NCBI GenBank assembly: GCA_023212695.1
Contig: JALCCG010000055.1
Coordinates: forward strand, 1-64,000
Reading direction: 5' to 3'
DNA length: 64,000 nt
Origin: Sporisorium sorghi
Lineage: Eukaryota > Basidiomycota > Ustilaginomycetes > Ustilaginales > Ustilaginaceae
The notes under the pieces are model-generated. The model had not been told where the DNA came from. It ran no database searches and saw only the letters and a program-made list of their open reading frames with translations. Position numbers and translations under genes: made by a program. Positions 29,729-40,300 of this stretch are shown here, in pieces. The stretch's first letter is position 1, and every line of letters begins with the position of its first letter.

Positions 29729-31147
29729 ATGGAGCCAGACACGAGTGATGCCATGGCCGTTGTCGATCCCGATGCTGCTGTAGCCGAGGCGGCGACGAGT
29801 GCAACCGACCTGAAAAACGTCACGACCAAAAGACTCGCCGCGCTGATCGATCTTCCAGACGAGCTTCTCATGCTTATCCTCGACCATCTCTACCGCGAAT
29901 TGCTCGTTTGCGAGCCATTCTCCAGATACAAAGAAGTGAGCGCATGGTTCAAATACGAACTGGCAATGGTGCATCCGCGCTTGTTTAGGCTGCTTGCTCC
30001 CTTTCGCCATACGTGCCTCGAACTTGGCGCATGGATAAAGGGCGAGTTCGAAAGGATCCAAACCATGGCTGCGCCCTCGTTCAGTCCGAACCTCTATCAT
30101 CTGCGGAATGTGCGTATCAATTTTGACGAAATGCAGAAGTGCCACACCCCAGCCCCCATCTATCTGGCGCACATTTGGTTCATCATCTTGACTGCAGTCA
30201 ATTTGGAGTACCTCGAGCTCGGCGACCTGCTTCTCAATGCGGGTGACGGGCACAGCTATGGGAGCGCGCCGTGCTGGCGTTTTAGTGCGGCAAACCCACT
30301 TCAATTCGACTTATCCTGCGCCAATCTCGTTCGAGCACTGCCCGACATCTATGGAAACTTCATCGGGGATCGAGACGGCCTGGATGCTGCTGCTTTCGAA
30401 CGCCTTATAGATCAATATCACCACATCGTGAAGCCCCCTTCCGAAGGTGGTCCTGGCATTGGATTTGCCCAGCTCAAGAGTGTTCTTCTGATGGATGGCA
30501 ATGGAGGCATCTCGAACGACGACTATGCCAATCTCTTCCTGATCCCGCGCCATCTCTGCAGAGCAGGTATCGCTGAGCTGCACGAGCTTTCGGCGACTAG
30601 ATGCAGCATCTGGCCAGACGAATGTCGAGCGGTGACGGCGTGCCCTGCCCTTCAAAGACTTACGCTTGTGCTGTGGTACGATAAGTTGGTCATCAACGCT
30701 TCGTTCTTGCATGCCATGGCTCACGTGGCTGCACATCATCCGCACCTGAAGCGACTCGATCTGGTATCGCGTCGACTACGCTACGAGCCTCGTCTGTTGG
30801 ACAACAAGCTGACGCTGAACGAATGGTTCAAGCTCGACGTACTTCCAGTGCTCCAACTCGCAGATCAGCTGTTCGCCCACAAGCTGGAATTGCATATCTA
30901 CATCCTCGCCAAAAGTCAAGATAGGGCAGCCATTTTCAGCGCCATCTTGCGCCATCAAGATCATTACGCCAATCTCGTTGTGAAGTGCCTCGACATCTCT
31001 GAAGCCACCCCGACAGAAGTGTACACAAATGTTGTGCAGCTTCATCGAGAAGAGTATTCCGCCAAGCTTCACGAGCAGGCTTCACAGCATCAGGGAATAG
31101 CTCGGCTGCGCGTTGTGCCCTATCCACATTTTTTGTTTGGTTTATAA
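29729..31147 (+). CDS. F-box-like / leucine-rich protein
   Basis: 472 residues, ATG at 29729. An F-box-like motif lies near the N-terminus (about 39-56, ALIDLPDELLMLILDHLY). The remainder has spaced Leu-rich segments (NLEYLELGDLLL; LQRLTLVLWYD; LKRLDLVSR) consistent with an irregular leucine-rich repeat fold. Such proteins usually serve as substrate receptors of SCF ubiquitin ligases. The substrate is unknown. Fungal genomes carry many of these lineage-specific F-box genes. The assignment depends on the motif and layout. Confidence 0.6.
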   Translation: MEPDTSDAMAVVDPDAAVAEAATSATDLKNVTTKRLAALIDLPDELLMLILDHLYRELLVCEPFSRYKEVSAWFKYELAMVHPRLFRLLAPFRHTCLELGAWIKGEFERIQTMAAPSFSPNLYHLRNVRINFDEMQKCHTPAPIYLAHIWFIILTAVNLEYLELGDLLLNAGDGHSYGSAPCWRFSAANPLQFDLSCANLVRALPDIYGNFIGDRDGLDAAAFERLIDQYHHIVKPPSEGGPGIGFAQLKSVLLMDGNGGISNDDYANLFLIPRHLCRAGIAELHELSATRCSIWPDECRAVTACPALQRLTLVLWYDKLVINASFLHAMAHVAAHHPHLKRLDLVSRRLRYEPRLLDNKLTLNEWFKLDVLPVLQLADQLFAHKLELHIYILAKSQDRAAIFSAILRHQDHYANLVVKCLDISEATPTEVYTNVVQLHREEYSAKLHEQASQHQGIARLRVVPYPHFLFGL

Positions 31148-31414
31148 ATTGATTTATTTGCTCCTTTTTCCCCCTTCGTTGACGGCTTCCTGACCTTTCC
31201 GTCTGTTTGTCTCGAATTCATGGCTTTGCAAAGACAAGATCGTTTGCGTGTGTCTTAGTGTGCAAGTCAAGCCGACCCACATCAACACTTTGTAAAACTA
31301 GAGACAGTCAAAGCAGAGAGGTATAAGTTTGAAGTTTATTTACAGCAGAACGCTTGTGATCCCAACAGCAAGACGGCCAAGAGTTGAATGTGGGGTTGAG
31401 GTACGGCGCTGGCA
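31148..31414. other. Convergent intergenic region
   Basis: 267 bp between convergent stops. A T-rich TTTATAAATTGATTTATT stretch at the left edge probably holds the F-box gene's 3' processing signal. Nothing else is seen. Confidence 0.4.
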
Positions 31415-32194
31415 TTATGCTTTGTTGTATGTTGCGTACGAGTTCGAGTGTTGATGAGGAGTTGTTTGTTTGTGTGTATTGCAGTTGTGCTCTTTCCAGC
31501 CAGATGGTGGCGTGGTGGAGTGCAGGAGCGCTGCATCGTGCTGACTCTCGTCCATGTCGCGGGCTTGCTTGTAACCGTTGCGGCTCTTGCCGATGTTACC
31601 GTAGCTGCTGTATCCTCCTCTGAACCCGAAGCCACCGTGTGAGGCGTCGCGCTCCTGCAGCTGGTGCTTGTACTTGGTGACGATGCCGATGAGCCACATG
31701 AGAACCAGCACGAGGATACCGAACAGCACGGCAATCACAATTGCGCTCACATCAGCCAACTTCTTGCATGCTGCATCCGTCTCGCCCTGGAATGACACGC
31801 CGAAGAAGTTCTGCAGATCTTCTGTCTTGAGGTCTGTCCGCGTCTCGCAAGAGCGGACAAATTGGTCCTTGTTGCGGAATAGCTGCCAGACTTCGATCGC
31901 TCCCAACACTGTGAAGATGACCAAGGCCAGCCACAGCATGTTCGAGTAGAAAGAAACCATTCCCCTGCGAGCGAAGATGGCGCCTAGGAAGCCAAAGAGC
32001 GAAGCCAAAGCGAGAAGAATCGTAATTCCTGCGAGAGCGCCGCGGATCGCTTTCTCGAACGTGTCGTATTGAGCTTCGTAGTTGATGAGCAGGTAGAGCT
32101 GTGTGTACGCCAGCAGAGCGGCAGCTATCGTGCTCACTGGCGAGAGCACCAAGACTCCGAGACGAACGGGTATGCAGCAGCAGAATGTTCTCAT
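31415..32194 (-). CDS. Tetraspanin-like four-helix membrane protein
   Basis: 259 residues from the ATG at 32194 (MRTFCCCIPVRLGVLVL); an upstream in-frame ATG at 32290 would add 32 residues. Four hydrophobic helices lie at about 10-35, 55-78, 85-105 and 160-185. The Cys-rich CCCIP start could be palmitoylated. The loop between helices three and four (about 105-155) carries Cys residues and acidic/amide residues (FFGVSFQGETDAACKKL). The tail is Gly/Tyr/His-rich and cytosolic. It resembles the small fungal tetraspan proteins of unknown role, not a classical CCG tetraspanin. Confidence 0.6.
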   Translation of the reverse strand: MRTFCCCIPVRLGVLVLSPVSTIAAALLAYTQLYLLINYEAQYDTFEKAIRGALAGITILLALASLFGFLGAIFARRGMVSFYSNMLWLALVIFTVLGAIEVWQLFRNKDQFVRSCETRTDLKTEDLQNFFGVSFQGETDAACKKLADVSAIVIAVLFGILVLVLMWLIGIVTKYKHQLQERDASHGGFGFRGGYSSYGNIGKSRNGYKQARDMDESQHDAALLHSTTPPSGWKEHNCNTHKQTTPHQHSNSYATYNKA

Positions 32195-33222
32195 GGTGAG
32201 TGCGGATACAGGAGGAGCGGGAGGATGGACTGATAGATAGGAGAGAGAGGGGCCTTGTTGTTTGCCAACGAGGACTTGCTTCTCGCTCATTGCTTTATAA
32301 CCCTGCTTCGACAGCATGCTTGTGGGGATTGCGGTGCACCACTCACGCCTCGACCGAGCCCATTGCTGTGCGCACTCACGTCAAAGGCGGTGCACGATGG
32401 AGTGGGACCGCGTGAATACAAGGGTCCAGTGTCAGTGTGCCACACGAAAATCATGCAGAACCCGCCGGCGGGCAGTGCAAAATTTGAGCACCGCCACCAC
32501 GCGTCGGCGCCAAGAGCCTCGGCAGCACAGCTGGACAGCCTCGCTCGCCGCCAAGATTAGTTTTTTTTTTTTTTTTTTTTCTTTTTTTTTTTTTCACCAT
32601 CATCGCCTTGTTGCAGGTCATCTTAGGGGGATGCTCTTGCAGACACATTGCTGATATCTTGCTGTACCGCTCTGCAATAGTACTGTAGTGTGGGCCCTGC
32701 AGCACGAACTTGTGGGACCACGGCGCGCCAGCAACGAATGCTGACCCTGTTGAAATGGAAAAGGAAAAGAGCGGGATTTTGGCCGACTCACAAGAGGAAT
32801 GACACTGTCCGGATAGGAGAGACAGTCTGGTGCTTCGTCTCACACGCATGCATCCACGAGTCACCTCCTAGCGGCACGGCGAACTGTCCGTGATGCGAGT
32901 GGCTTAGGTCGTCGCTCAAATTCAGCGGAGCAGATCAGCAACGGCGAGTCGGCGAAGCTTTCCTGCACGGCAGCTGGTCATGCCGCCCATTGGCTCTCTG
33001 ATCCAAAGCACGGCAGTGAGCATCGGTGGCAGGCTCGACGTTGGGGTTGGAGCGCTTCTTTCCGGCACACCCTGCCAAGTCCGCTTCCTTTGACAAAAGG
33101 TAAAGGTATCATTACAAGGAAAAGCGAATACAAACAAATAATGTTACAGACAGAGTACAGAGAGACAACACCACCTCGATTCCGGATACTTCCCTGGCTC
33201 GATGACGAAGAAGAAGCCGTAT
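32195..33222. other. Intergenic DNA with long T tracts
   Basis: About 1 kb between the tetraspan gene start and the ESA1 stop. It contains T20-C-T13 at 32561-32594, which on the minus strand is poly(dA) about 370 bp upstream of the tetraspan ATG. I see no gene in it. Confidence 0.5.
32561..32594. repeat. T20-C-T13 homopolymer tract
   Basis: One of the longest homopolymer tracts in the window, upstream of the minus-strand tetraspan gene. Its exact length may be a sequencing artefact. Confidence 0.8.
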
Positions 33223-34872
33223 CTACCACGCAAAAGAGGAAAGCTGAAGTTTCGAGTATGAAGGCGGAGACCACTTGATCTTTGAAGGATCGATGCGTAC
33301 CCTCTTCCTTTTGCGATCGTACTTGGCTATTACGGCGTCAGAGAGCACCAGGTAATGCTTGCCGAGATGCGACTTGATGAGATTCAGCGCAACGCATGTG
33401 TGCAATATGTCGGCGTGGGTGAAGGCCGTCTTCTGGGCGATCTCCTCGATGCTAATATCCTCTTCGGTCTGGAGCAGCAGATCGACGATGATTTCGGCCC
33501 AGTAAGCGCGATAGCTGAGCAGACCCAAATCCGACAGCGGTTTTTCGGGACTGCCGAGCTTCTTTTCGATCTTGGAGAGCTCGTAAGAAAATTCGATGAG
33601 GAGCTTACCATAGCCGTGTCGTTGATGTTGAGGTAGCGTCAAGATACAGGCCACATTGTAATTTTCGGCGGAGTCCTTTTCCTTCGAGAAGTAGCCGAGG
33701 AGGTGGCAACCCGTGTCGTCGCGCTTGACCATGCAATAAAACAGGAAGGGATCCACATCGTAGTAGAGTGTCTTGTGATCAAGGAAGCATTTGCTTAGCA
33801 GACAAAGGTTTCGGCACCATGTGCGTTGTTTGCGTCCGTCGACTTCGAAGAAGGAGATATCCTGTGAACGATAGATCTCTTGGCCTGGAGGCGCATGCAT
33901 TTGGCACTTGATTCTGTGACGCTTGAGAACGAAGGACGAAGGGAAGAACGACAAGCACATCTCGCAGATGTACAAGGTGTCGATGTGGGCGTATTCGATT
34001 GGATAAGCCGAAAAGTACCAAACACTTGTGGTGAACTTGCCCATTTGGATGAAGTTGAGGTTCTTGACGCGGGCCACCTCGCTGACGGACTGTGTCATAG
34101 AGCCGGAAGTGCGCAAGTTCTCGATTTCTTGTTTCTTGCTGAAGGTCTCTTGGGCTTTATTGGCGTTGAGGGAGGCGGTGAGGCCGCCATTGCTCGCGGT
34201 CGCGACGTCGTCCTGCTCGTTCTGGTCGGCGCCGCCAATCATCTCCATGGCGACCACAGCGCCGTCTTCGTCGTCGGCATCTGCTGAGTCGGCACGGGCA
34301 CTCTGTGCTGTAGACGTGTCGGCCGAGTCGGCTTGAACATTCTTGGCGGCTTGGGCGGCGGCCTTTTTGAGCAGGTTGTTGGCACCGGCTCCGCGATTGC
34401 CTTTGCCGGTGGGTGTGAGCGGTGTCGAAGGTGTCGAGGTGCCGCTGCCGGTGCGAACAATTTTTCGTTTCGTCTTGTCGTTGGCGGTTTCCTTCTTTGG
34501 CCATTCGAGGTCGCGTGAGGTGATGAGTCGCGTACCGCTCACCCACTCGTCGAGACGCTTGTTGAACTCGCAGTAGTGGACGTAGTACTCTAGCTTCTCT
34601 TCCAGGGTGGGTGCGGGCTTGTTGGCCATCTCGGCCTGCTGCTTCTTTGTGAGACGAGGTTTTGGCTTTTCGCGAATGGAGAGGATCTCGGCTTGCCTCT
34701 CTTCCATCTCGCCAGTGACCACGTCGGGCTTCTGCACGAACGCCTTGCATCCGACCACAACATCTTCCAATCCGTACGTGCCTCCAAGACTGATCTGTGG
34801 ACTTTCATCTGGGCCGGGGGTTCCCGAGCCACCGGGTGTACCGCTTGTTGACTTTTGAGGCCGAGGTGCCAT
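33223..34872 (-). CDS. ESA1: MYST histone acetyltransferase Esa1 (NuA4)
   Basis: 549 residues without an intron. A tudor-knot/chromo-barrel occupies about 35-115 (VGCKAFVQK; EYYVHYCEFNKRLDEWV). The linker (about 125-265) is Ala/Asp/Thr-rich and longer than in yeast. The MYST domain follows: a C2HC zinc finger (CEMCLSFF to HRIKC, about 300-322), the catalytic Cys in NVACILTLP, the acetyl-CoA loop QHQRHGYGKLL (about 414), and the catalytic Glu in SPEKPLSDLGLLSYRAYW. It acetylates H4 and H2A as the essential catalytic subunit of NuA4. It is divergent with the SF3B1 gene, 637 bp between starts. Confidence 0.95.
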   Translation of the reverse strand: MAPRPQKSTSGTPGGSGTPGPDESPQISLGGTYGLEDVVVGCKAFVQKPDVVTGEMEERQAEILSIREKPKPRLTKKQQAEMANKPAPTLEEKLEYYVHYCEFNKRLDEWVSGTRLITSRDLEWPKKETANDKTKRKIVRTGSGTSTPSTPLTPTGKGNRGAGANNLLKKAAAQAAKNVQADSADTSTAQSARADSADADDEDGAVVAMEMIGGADQNEQDDVATASNGGLTASLNANKAQETFSKKQEIENLRTSGSMTQSVSEVARVKNLNFIQMGKFTTSVWYFSAYPIEYAHIDTLYICEMCLSFFPSSFVLKRHRIKCQMHAPPGQEIYRSQDISFFEVDGRKQRTWCRNLCLLSKCFLDHKTLYYDVDPFLFYCMVKRDDTGCHLLGYFSKEKDSAENYNVACILTLPQHQRHGYGKLLIEFSYELSKIEKKLGSPEKPLSDLGLLSYRAYWAEIIVDLLLQTEEDISIEEIAQKTAFTHADILHTCVALNLIKSHLGKHYLVLSDAVIAKYDRKRKRVRIDPSKIKWSPPSYSKLQLSSFAW

Positions 34873-35509
34873 GATGGTGGAGGTGAGCTCTCAGCGGCGA
34901 AAGAGGCAAGATCAGAGGGCGAAGACTATCAAGAGACGTGTGTCGGGCTGATCTGATGTGAGACGGCAGACAGTCCAAGCAAGGGACAGCCGGGCTCGGA
35001 ATCGAGCCGAATCGAGTCGTATTGCAGCGACTTGAACGCTATGCTGCTACAATAGGATGCGACTGTGGATGTGTAGATAGATGGTGGTGTGGATGAATCA
35101 GAGGATCCGCACGCTGCATATCCGCACTCGCACAAGGAGGCTCATCAACAAATCAAAAAATCGACTTTCTCTCGCGCGAAAATTTCCCCTCCCCGATTGA
35201 GAAGATCGGGATTGCTTCAGACGAGATTCTCGACTGAGCTTTTGAGATCCGCTTTGAACTCGAAAACGACTCCGATCCTTAACCATTCATCAGCACCACT
35301 TCAACCTCTTGACACTTGCTCCAAGTATACCACCTGCTCCCGTCGACTCGACCTGCACACCCGCACTCGACTAGAAACAGCTTACTCTGACCAAGTCAGC
35401 GGTCGATTGCCTCCCATCCGAGCCGGGCAGAGCAGAAGCGTCTTGCGTGCCATAACACCCGACCGCTTCACGCAAAACTTAACGGCTGAGATCAGGCACA
35501 CACACCACC
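34873..35509. promoter_or_regulatory. Divergent promoter region ESA1 / SF3B1
   Basis: 637 bp shared by two essential genes transcribed away from each other. A GATCGGGATT-type stretch and short A runs near 35154 are the only visible features. The right part (about 35300-35500) is pyrimidine-rich and probably the SF3B1 leader. Confidence 0.4.
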
Positions 35510-38500
35510 ATGACGGAGGAGGCGGACGAAATCCGCAGGCTGCAAGAGGCTCGCAACGCCAGTGCAGCCAAGAACAAGGTCGCAGTCGGCAAGCTCGGTG
35601 GTTACGACCAGGACATCTACGGAGCAGGGAAATGCAGCGACTACGTCCGCGAACTACCTATGGATACGAACAGCGGATCCGATGACGACAACGACGAAGG
35701 CCCATCAAATTGCAGACGGGCCAATCCGCTCGATGCCTACTCCGCACCACAACATCTGCTTCACGAATTTGCAGACGAGGATCACGACCCGCTCAAAGCC
35801 CGAGCCGAGTCCAGGCAGATCGCGGCTCGTCAGAGCGACTACCATCTGCGCAGATTCAACCGAGAGCTCGGCGATGCAAACGCGGTCGACGCTTTTGTCG
35901 AGAACGGCCAAAGCAATGGAGACGAGCAGGAGAGCTACAAGGATCGCATGAGGAGAGCAGAGCTCGAACGCGAGGAAGAGCGAGTGCGACTTCTCATCGA
36001 AGCCAAGGAGAAGGAGGCCAAAGAAAGGGAGGCGGAAAGGCGTGATGATGCAGATGAGTGGGACGTCAAGCCATCCTCTTCTACAGACAAGCCGGAGGGA
36101 GATCGCACACCCAAGGCGAAGCGCAAACGAAGATGGGACGTCGCTGCTCCTACCGAGACAGAAACCAACGGACACGCAACCCAAGAGGCATCGACCGAAC
36201 AAGCACCGCGCAAAAGACGATCCCGCTGGGACGAAGCTCCTGCAGAAGCGAACGAGGTTGTCGCCGCTGCCGAACAAGAACCAGCCAAACCGGCAGCCAA
36301 GCGATCCCGCTGGGATCAAGCTCCTAGCGGCGAGGATGCAAACGGCATCAGCGACAAGCTGGCATCTTCCTCATCTGCAGCATCGAGCGGCGCCGGCTCA
36401 GCACCTTCCATCGCGGTCGATCCCAGCAACAGATACATGACCGATGACGAGCTCGATTCCATCTTGCCTTCCGAGGGCTACGTCATTGTCGAGCCACCGC
36501 CGGATTACGCTCCTGTTCGCACACCAGCGTCCAAGTTCATGGTCACCCCTGTCGCCGAAAACAGCGGCGGCTTCATGATGCAAGATGAGGGCGCCACGCG
36601 GGCTATCCTCGAGGAAATGATCCCAGATCTCCCCACCGACATTCCCGGCGTCGGTCAGCTTGCCTTCTTCAAGACCGAGGATCAAGCCTTCTTCAAAAAG
36701 ATTCTCAAACAGCAGGACGAGACGGCGCTCAGCCTCGAAGAGCAAAAGGAGCGCAAGATCATGAGGCTGCTGCTCAAGATCAAGAACGGCACGCCTGCCA
36801 CGCGAAAGACCGCGCTCCGTCAGATCACAGACCGTGCTCGCGACTTTGGACCAGGGCCGCTGTTCGACAAGATCCTTCCGCTGCTTATGGAACGCACCTT
36901 GGAAGACCAGGAGCGTCACCTGCTGGTCAAGGTCATCGATCGTATCCTGTACAAGCTCGACGACTTGGTGCGTCCGTACGTTGGCCGCATCCTTGTCGTC
37001 ATCGAACCTCTCCTCATCGATGAAGACTACTACGCAAGGATCGAAGGTCGCGAAATCATCAGCAATTTGTCCAAGGCAGCCGGTCTCGCACATATGATCA
37101 GCACCATGCGACCCGACATTGACCACGTCGACGAGTACGTCCGCAACACCACGGCACGTGCCTTTTCGGTGGTTGCATCTGCTCTGGGCATTCCCGCCCT
37201 GCTGCCTTTCTTGAAAGCTGTCTGTCGATCCAAGAAGAGCTGGCAAGCTCGACACACCGGTATTCGCATCGTGCAGCAGATCGCCATCATGATGGGATGT
37301 GCCATCTTGCCTCATCTCAAGAGCCTCGTCGACTGCGTCGAGAAGGGTCTCGAGGACGAGCAGCAAAAAGTCAAAACCATGACCGCACTCTCGCTGGCCG
37401 CACTCGCCGAAGCAGCTGCGCCCTACGGCATCGAGAGCTTCGAAAACGTCCTCAAGCCGCTGTGGATCGGCATCCGACAACACAGAGGAAAGGGGCTCGC
37501 TGCTTTCCTCAAGGCCATCGGCTTCATCATCCCACTCATGGATTCGGACAGCACGCTCTACTTTGTCAAGGAGGTGACGCCTACGTTGATCCGAGAGTTC
37601 CAGAGCGCCGATGAGGAGATGAAAAAGATTGTGCTCAAGGTGGTCAAGCAGTGCGCCGCAACGGATGGCGTCACGGGAGCGTTTCTGCGCGACGAGATGC
37701 TCCCTGAATATTTCAAGAACTTTTGGGTCCGCAGGATGGCGCTGGACCGCCGCAACTACAAGCAGGTAGTCGAAACCACTGTCGAGCTGGCCAACAAGGT
37801 CGGCGTGGCCGAAGTCGTGTCCCGCATCGTCAACGAGCTAAAGGACGAGAGCGAGCCGTTCCGCAAGATGGTGATGGAGACGATTCAAAAGGTGGTGTCC
37901 AACTTGGGCGCAGCCGATATCGACGAACGCCTCGAGGTGCAGCTCGTCGACGGCCTCATCTACGCTTTCCAGGAGCAGACCGTCGAAGACCAGGTGATGC
38001 TTGAAGGTGTCGGCACCGTCATCAATGCGCTCGGCATGCGTGTCAAGCCCTACCTCATGCAGATCGTATCTACCATCCTGTGGCGTCTGAACAACAAGAG
38101 CGCAAAAACACGACAGCAGGCAGCCGATCTCACCACCAAGCTGGCCCTTGTTATCAAGCAATGTGGCGAGGATGCTCTCCTCGCTAAACTCGGTGTCGTG
38201 CTGTTCGAACAGCTCGGCGAAGAGTTCCCTGAAGCGCTCGCCTCGATCATCAGCGCCGAGACGGCCATCGCCAATGTGGTCGGCATGACGCAGATGAGTC
38301 CGCCGATCAAGGACCTGCTGCCACGCATGACTCCAATCTTGCGCAACCGACACGAAAAGGTGCAGGAGGCCAGTATCAACCTCATTGGCAGAATCGCAGA
38401 CAAGGGCGCTGAGTCTGTCAGTCCTCGCGAGTGGATGCGCATCTGTTTCGAGCTGCTTGACCTACTCAAAGCGCACAAGAAGGCCATCCGAAGAGCAGCT

Positions 38501-39190
38501 GTGAACAGCTTTGGCTACATTGCTCGAGCGATCGGACCGTCGGACGTGCTTCAGGTGCTCTTGACCAACCTGCGTGTTCAGGAGCGTCAGTCGCGTGTCT
38601 GCTCGACCGTGGCCATCGCCATCGTCGCAGAGACGTGCGGGCCGTTTACAACGATCCCGGCCATCCTCAACGAGTACCGCACACCCGAACTCAACGTGCG
38701 CAACGGTTGTCTGAAAGCGCTTAGCTGGGTGTTCGAGTACATCGGCGAGATGAGCAAGGACTACGTCTACTCGGTGATCAGCTGTCTCGACGACGCGCTG
38801 ACCGATCGAGACCATGTGCATCGCCAAACCGCAGCGAGCATCGTCCACCACCTTGCGCTCGGCACCTTTGGACTCGGGCATGAGGAAAGCATGCAGCATC
38901 TGCTCAACCTCATCTGGCCTAACATCTTTGAGACGAGTCCACACGTGCTCGGCTCGGTCATGGCCGCCATCGAGAGTCTCGAGGTGGCTCTGGGACCGGG
39001 TGTGCTGCTCAATCACACGCTGCAGGGCCTCTTCCACCCAGCGCGGAAGGTGCGCGAGGTGTACGTCCGCATCTACAACTCGACCTATCTCCGCTCGCAG
39101 GACGCCATGGTCGCTTACTATCCGGACTTTTCCGAGTTCTCCGACGAGCGCAACGACTTTAAAAGACACGAGCTCTACACTTTCTTGTAA
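35510..39190 (+). CDS. U2 snRNP component SF3b subunit 1 (Hsh155/Prp10)
   Basis: 1,226 residues, intronless, ATG at 35510. The N-terminal half is charged and disordered, with three RWD motifs (RRWDVAAP about 207, SRWDEAP about 238, SRWDQAP about 267), the ligands bound by UHM-type splicing proteins. The C-terminal 800 residues are the HEAT-repeat array (for example [20 protein letters not shown] and [16 protein letters not shown]), very well conserved. SF3B1 clamps the branch-point helix in the spliceosome and is the target of pladienolide-type compounds. No defects are visible. Confidence 0.95.
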   Translation: MTEEADEIRRLQEARNASAAKNKVAVGKLGGYDQDIYGAGKCSDYVRELPMDTNSGSDDDNDEGPSNCRRANPLDAYSAPQHLLHEFADEDHDPLKARAESRQIAARQSDYHLRRFNRELGDANAVDAFVENGQSNGDEQESYKDRMRRAELEREEERVRLLIEAKEKEAKEREAERRDDADEWDVKPSSSTDKPEGDRTPKAKRKRRWDVAAPTETETNGHATQEASTEQAPRKRRSRWDEAPAEANEVVAAAEQEPAKPAAKRSRWDQAPSGEDANGISDKLASSSSAASSGAGSAPSIAVDPSNRYMTDDELDSILPSEGYVIVEPPPDYAPVRTPASKFMVTPVAENSGGFMMQDEGATRAILEEMIPDLPTDIPGVGQLAFFKTEDQAFFKKILKQQDETALSLEEQKERKIMRLLLKIKNGTPATRKTALRQITDRARDFGPGPLFDKILPLLMERTLEDQERHLLVKVIDRILYKLDDLVRPYVGRILVVIEPLLIDEDYYARIEGREIISNLSKAAGLAHMISTMRPDIDHVDEYVRNTTARAFSVVASALGIPALLPFLKAVCRSKKSWQARHTGIRIVQQIAIMMGCAILPHLKSLVDCVEKGLEDEQQKVKTMTALSLAALAEAAAPYGIESFENVLKPLWIGIRQHRGKGLAAFLKAIGFIIPLMDSDSTLYFVKEVTPTLIREFQSADEEMKKIVLKVVKQCAATDGVTGAFLRDEMLPEYFKNFWVRRMALDRRNYKQVVETTVELANKVGVAEVVSRIVNELKDESEPFRKMVMETIQKVVSNLGAADIDERLEVQLVDGLIYAFQEQTVEDQVMLEGVGTVINALGMRVKPYLMQIVSTILWRLNNKSAKTRQQAADLTTKLALVIKQCGEDALLAKLGVVLFEQLGEEFPEALASIISAETAIANVVGMTQMSPPIKDLLPRMTPILRNRHEKVQEASINLIGRIADKGAESVSPREWMRICFELLDLLKAHKKAIRRAAVNSFGYIARAIGPSDVLQVLLTNLRVQERQSRVCSTVAIAIVAETCGPFTTIPAILNEYRTPELNVRNGCLKALSWVFEYIGEMSKDYVYSVISCLDDALTDRDHVHRQTAASIVHHLALGTFGLGHEESMQHLLNLIWPNIFETSPHVLGSVMAAIESLEVALGPGVLLNHTLQGLFHPARKVREVYVRIYNSTYLRSQDAMVAYYPDFSEFSDERNDFKRHELYTFL

Positions 39191-39533
39191 CCATGCTGGT
39201 CGGTAGCCGAGACCTTTACATCACCACCTTTTCAATTGCACTGTATTACTATTTTCTGATCACTCGTATAAGATGAGGGATTTGTGGAGTGGCGAAGACG
39301 AGGGGCAAGATACGATCACCTCAGGCTGCTCTCCAGCATTCGGACTAGTGGATTCATTCTTCGTCGGCCTTCACTTCTGGATGAGCTGCCTTCGCGCTCC
39401 CTGTGTCGAGGTGTGTGACGCTCTTCCTTCCTGTTCTCATGCCGGCACTCGGTTCTTGAATCGCAGTCGCTGTAGACGATGATCGTTCCATTGAATTGAA
39501 TCTTCCGAACCATACAATCCGATTCGGTTGCGC
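39191..39533. other. Convergent intergenic region
   Basis: 343 bp between the SF3B1 stop and the last exon of the small TUDOR-like gene. No gene is supported. Confidence 0.5.
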
Positions 39534-39839
39534 TCAAGGCTTCACTCCGACAATCTCGGACGCCTAAAAGACAAAAGTCAATCGGTCAGCATCACGTCTT
39601 CGCGTCGACGACTACGACTCTACACTCACATTCTTGACTGCCATGTTCTTGTTGTCCGTCTCAATGACGACGGCCGGGTCCTCGGCGCTTCCGTCCTTGC
39701 TGATGGTGCTTCCCTTCTTGGTCTTGACCTCTGCGCCCTCGTCTTTGACTTCCTTGACGGTGCCGCCGGGCTTCTGGGAGCCCCAGGACCAGTTGACTCG
39801 ATCGCCTTGGGAGAGCTCGTGCGGGTCTTTGTTGGGCAT
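39534..39839 (-). CDS. Small DUF2945 / HVA1-type TUDOR protein
   Basis: Exon 1 is 39839-39630, a 66-bp intron 39629-39564 (GTGAGT donor, TGCTGAC branch-like site, TTTTAG acceptor), and exon 2 39563-39534. The product has 79 residues and ends ASEIVGVKP. The pattern GDRVNWSWGSQKPGGTV, then KTKKGSTISKDG, then DPAVVIE, then ASEIVGV, matches the DUF2945 'hypervirulence-associated TUDOR' family of tiny fungal and bacterial proteins. The name comes from one fungal member; most have no known role. Reading on without splicing would replace the conserved end. Confidence 0.75.
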
Positions 39840-40109
39840 GATGCGTTGCGTCGATGTATAGGTCCGAGGATGAACAGTGGGATGGGTTGGAGGGTTTGCA
39901 AGGGCCGACGTCGAATGGCGGTAAGATCGAGCCGTATTTATGCCTCACGACGTGCCCAGCCCGAGAATCCGGATCCTCGCAGCGGGATCGACTAGGTGCA
40001 GCTCGCAACACAGTCGTACAGTGCGCATCATTTCTGGTCGGCTTTCCGCCTGTCAAAAGAAGAGCTGGCGCTGACAAACATGAACCCCGCACCCGCATTC
40101 CGATCCGGC

Positions 40110-40110
40110 A

Positions 40111-40137
<27 letters not shown>
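40110..40137. promoter_or_regulatory. A28 tract between divergent genes
   Basis: 28-base poly(dA) about 270 bp upstream of the TUDOR-like ATG and about 165 bp upstream of the sirtuin ATG, within their shared promoter region. Confidence 0.45.
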
Positions 40138-40141
<4 letters not shown>

Positions 40142-40300
40142 GATGTCAGTTCAGCCACGCTCTTCGCCGGAAGAACCGAATGTGGAGGAAAAATTGACCT
40201 TCGCGTTCGAGACCATCACTTCGTCGACCCTTAGCGCTGCTCGACACTCGACAACTCAACAATAGGCAGCCCTTCGCCTCCTCCTGACGCCGCGCTCAGC

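Noticed and set aside
36398..37483. 361-codon open frame on the minus strand
   Set aside because: Antisense to SF3B1, which is conserved throughout.
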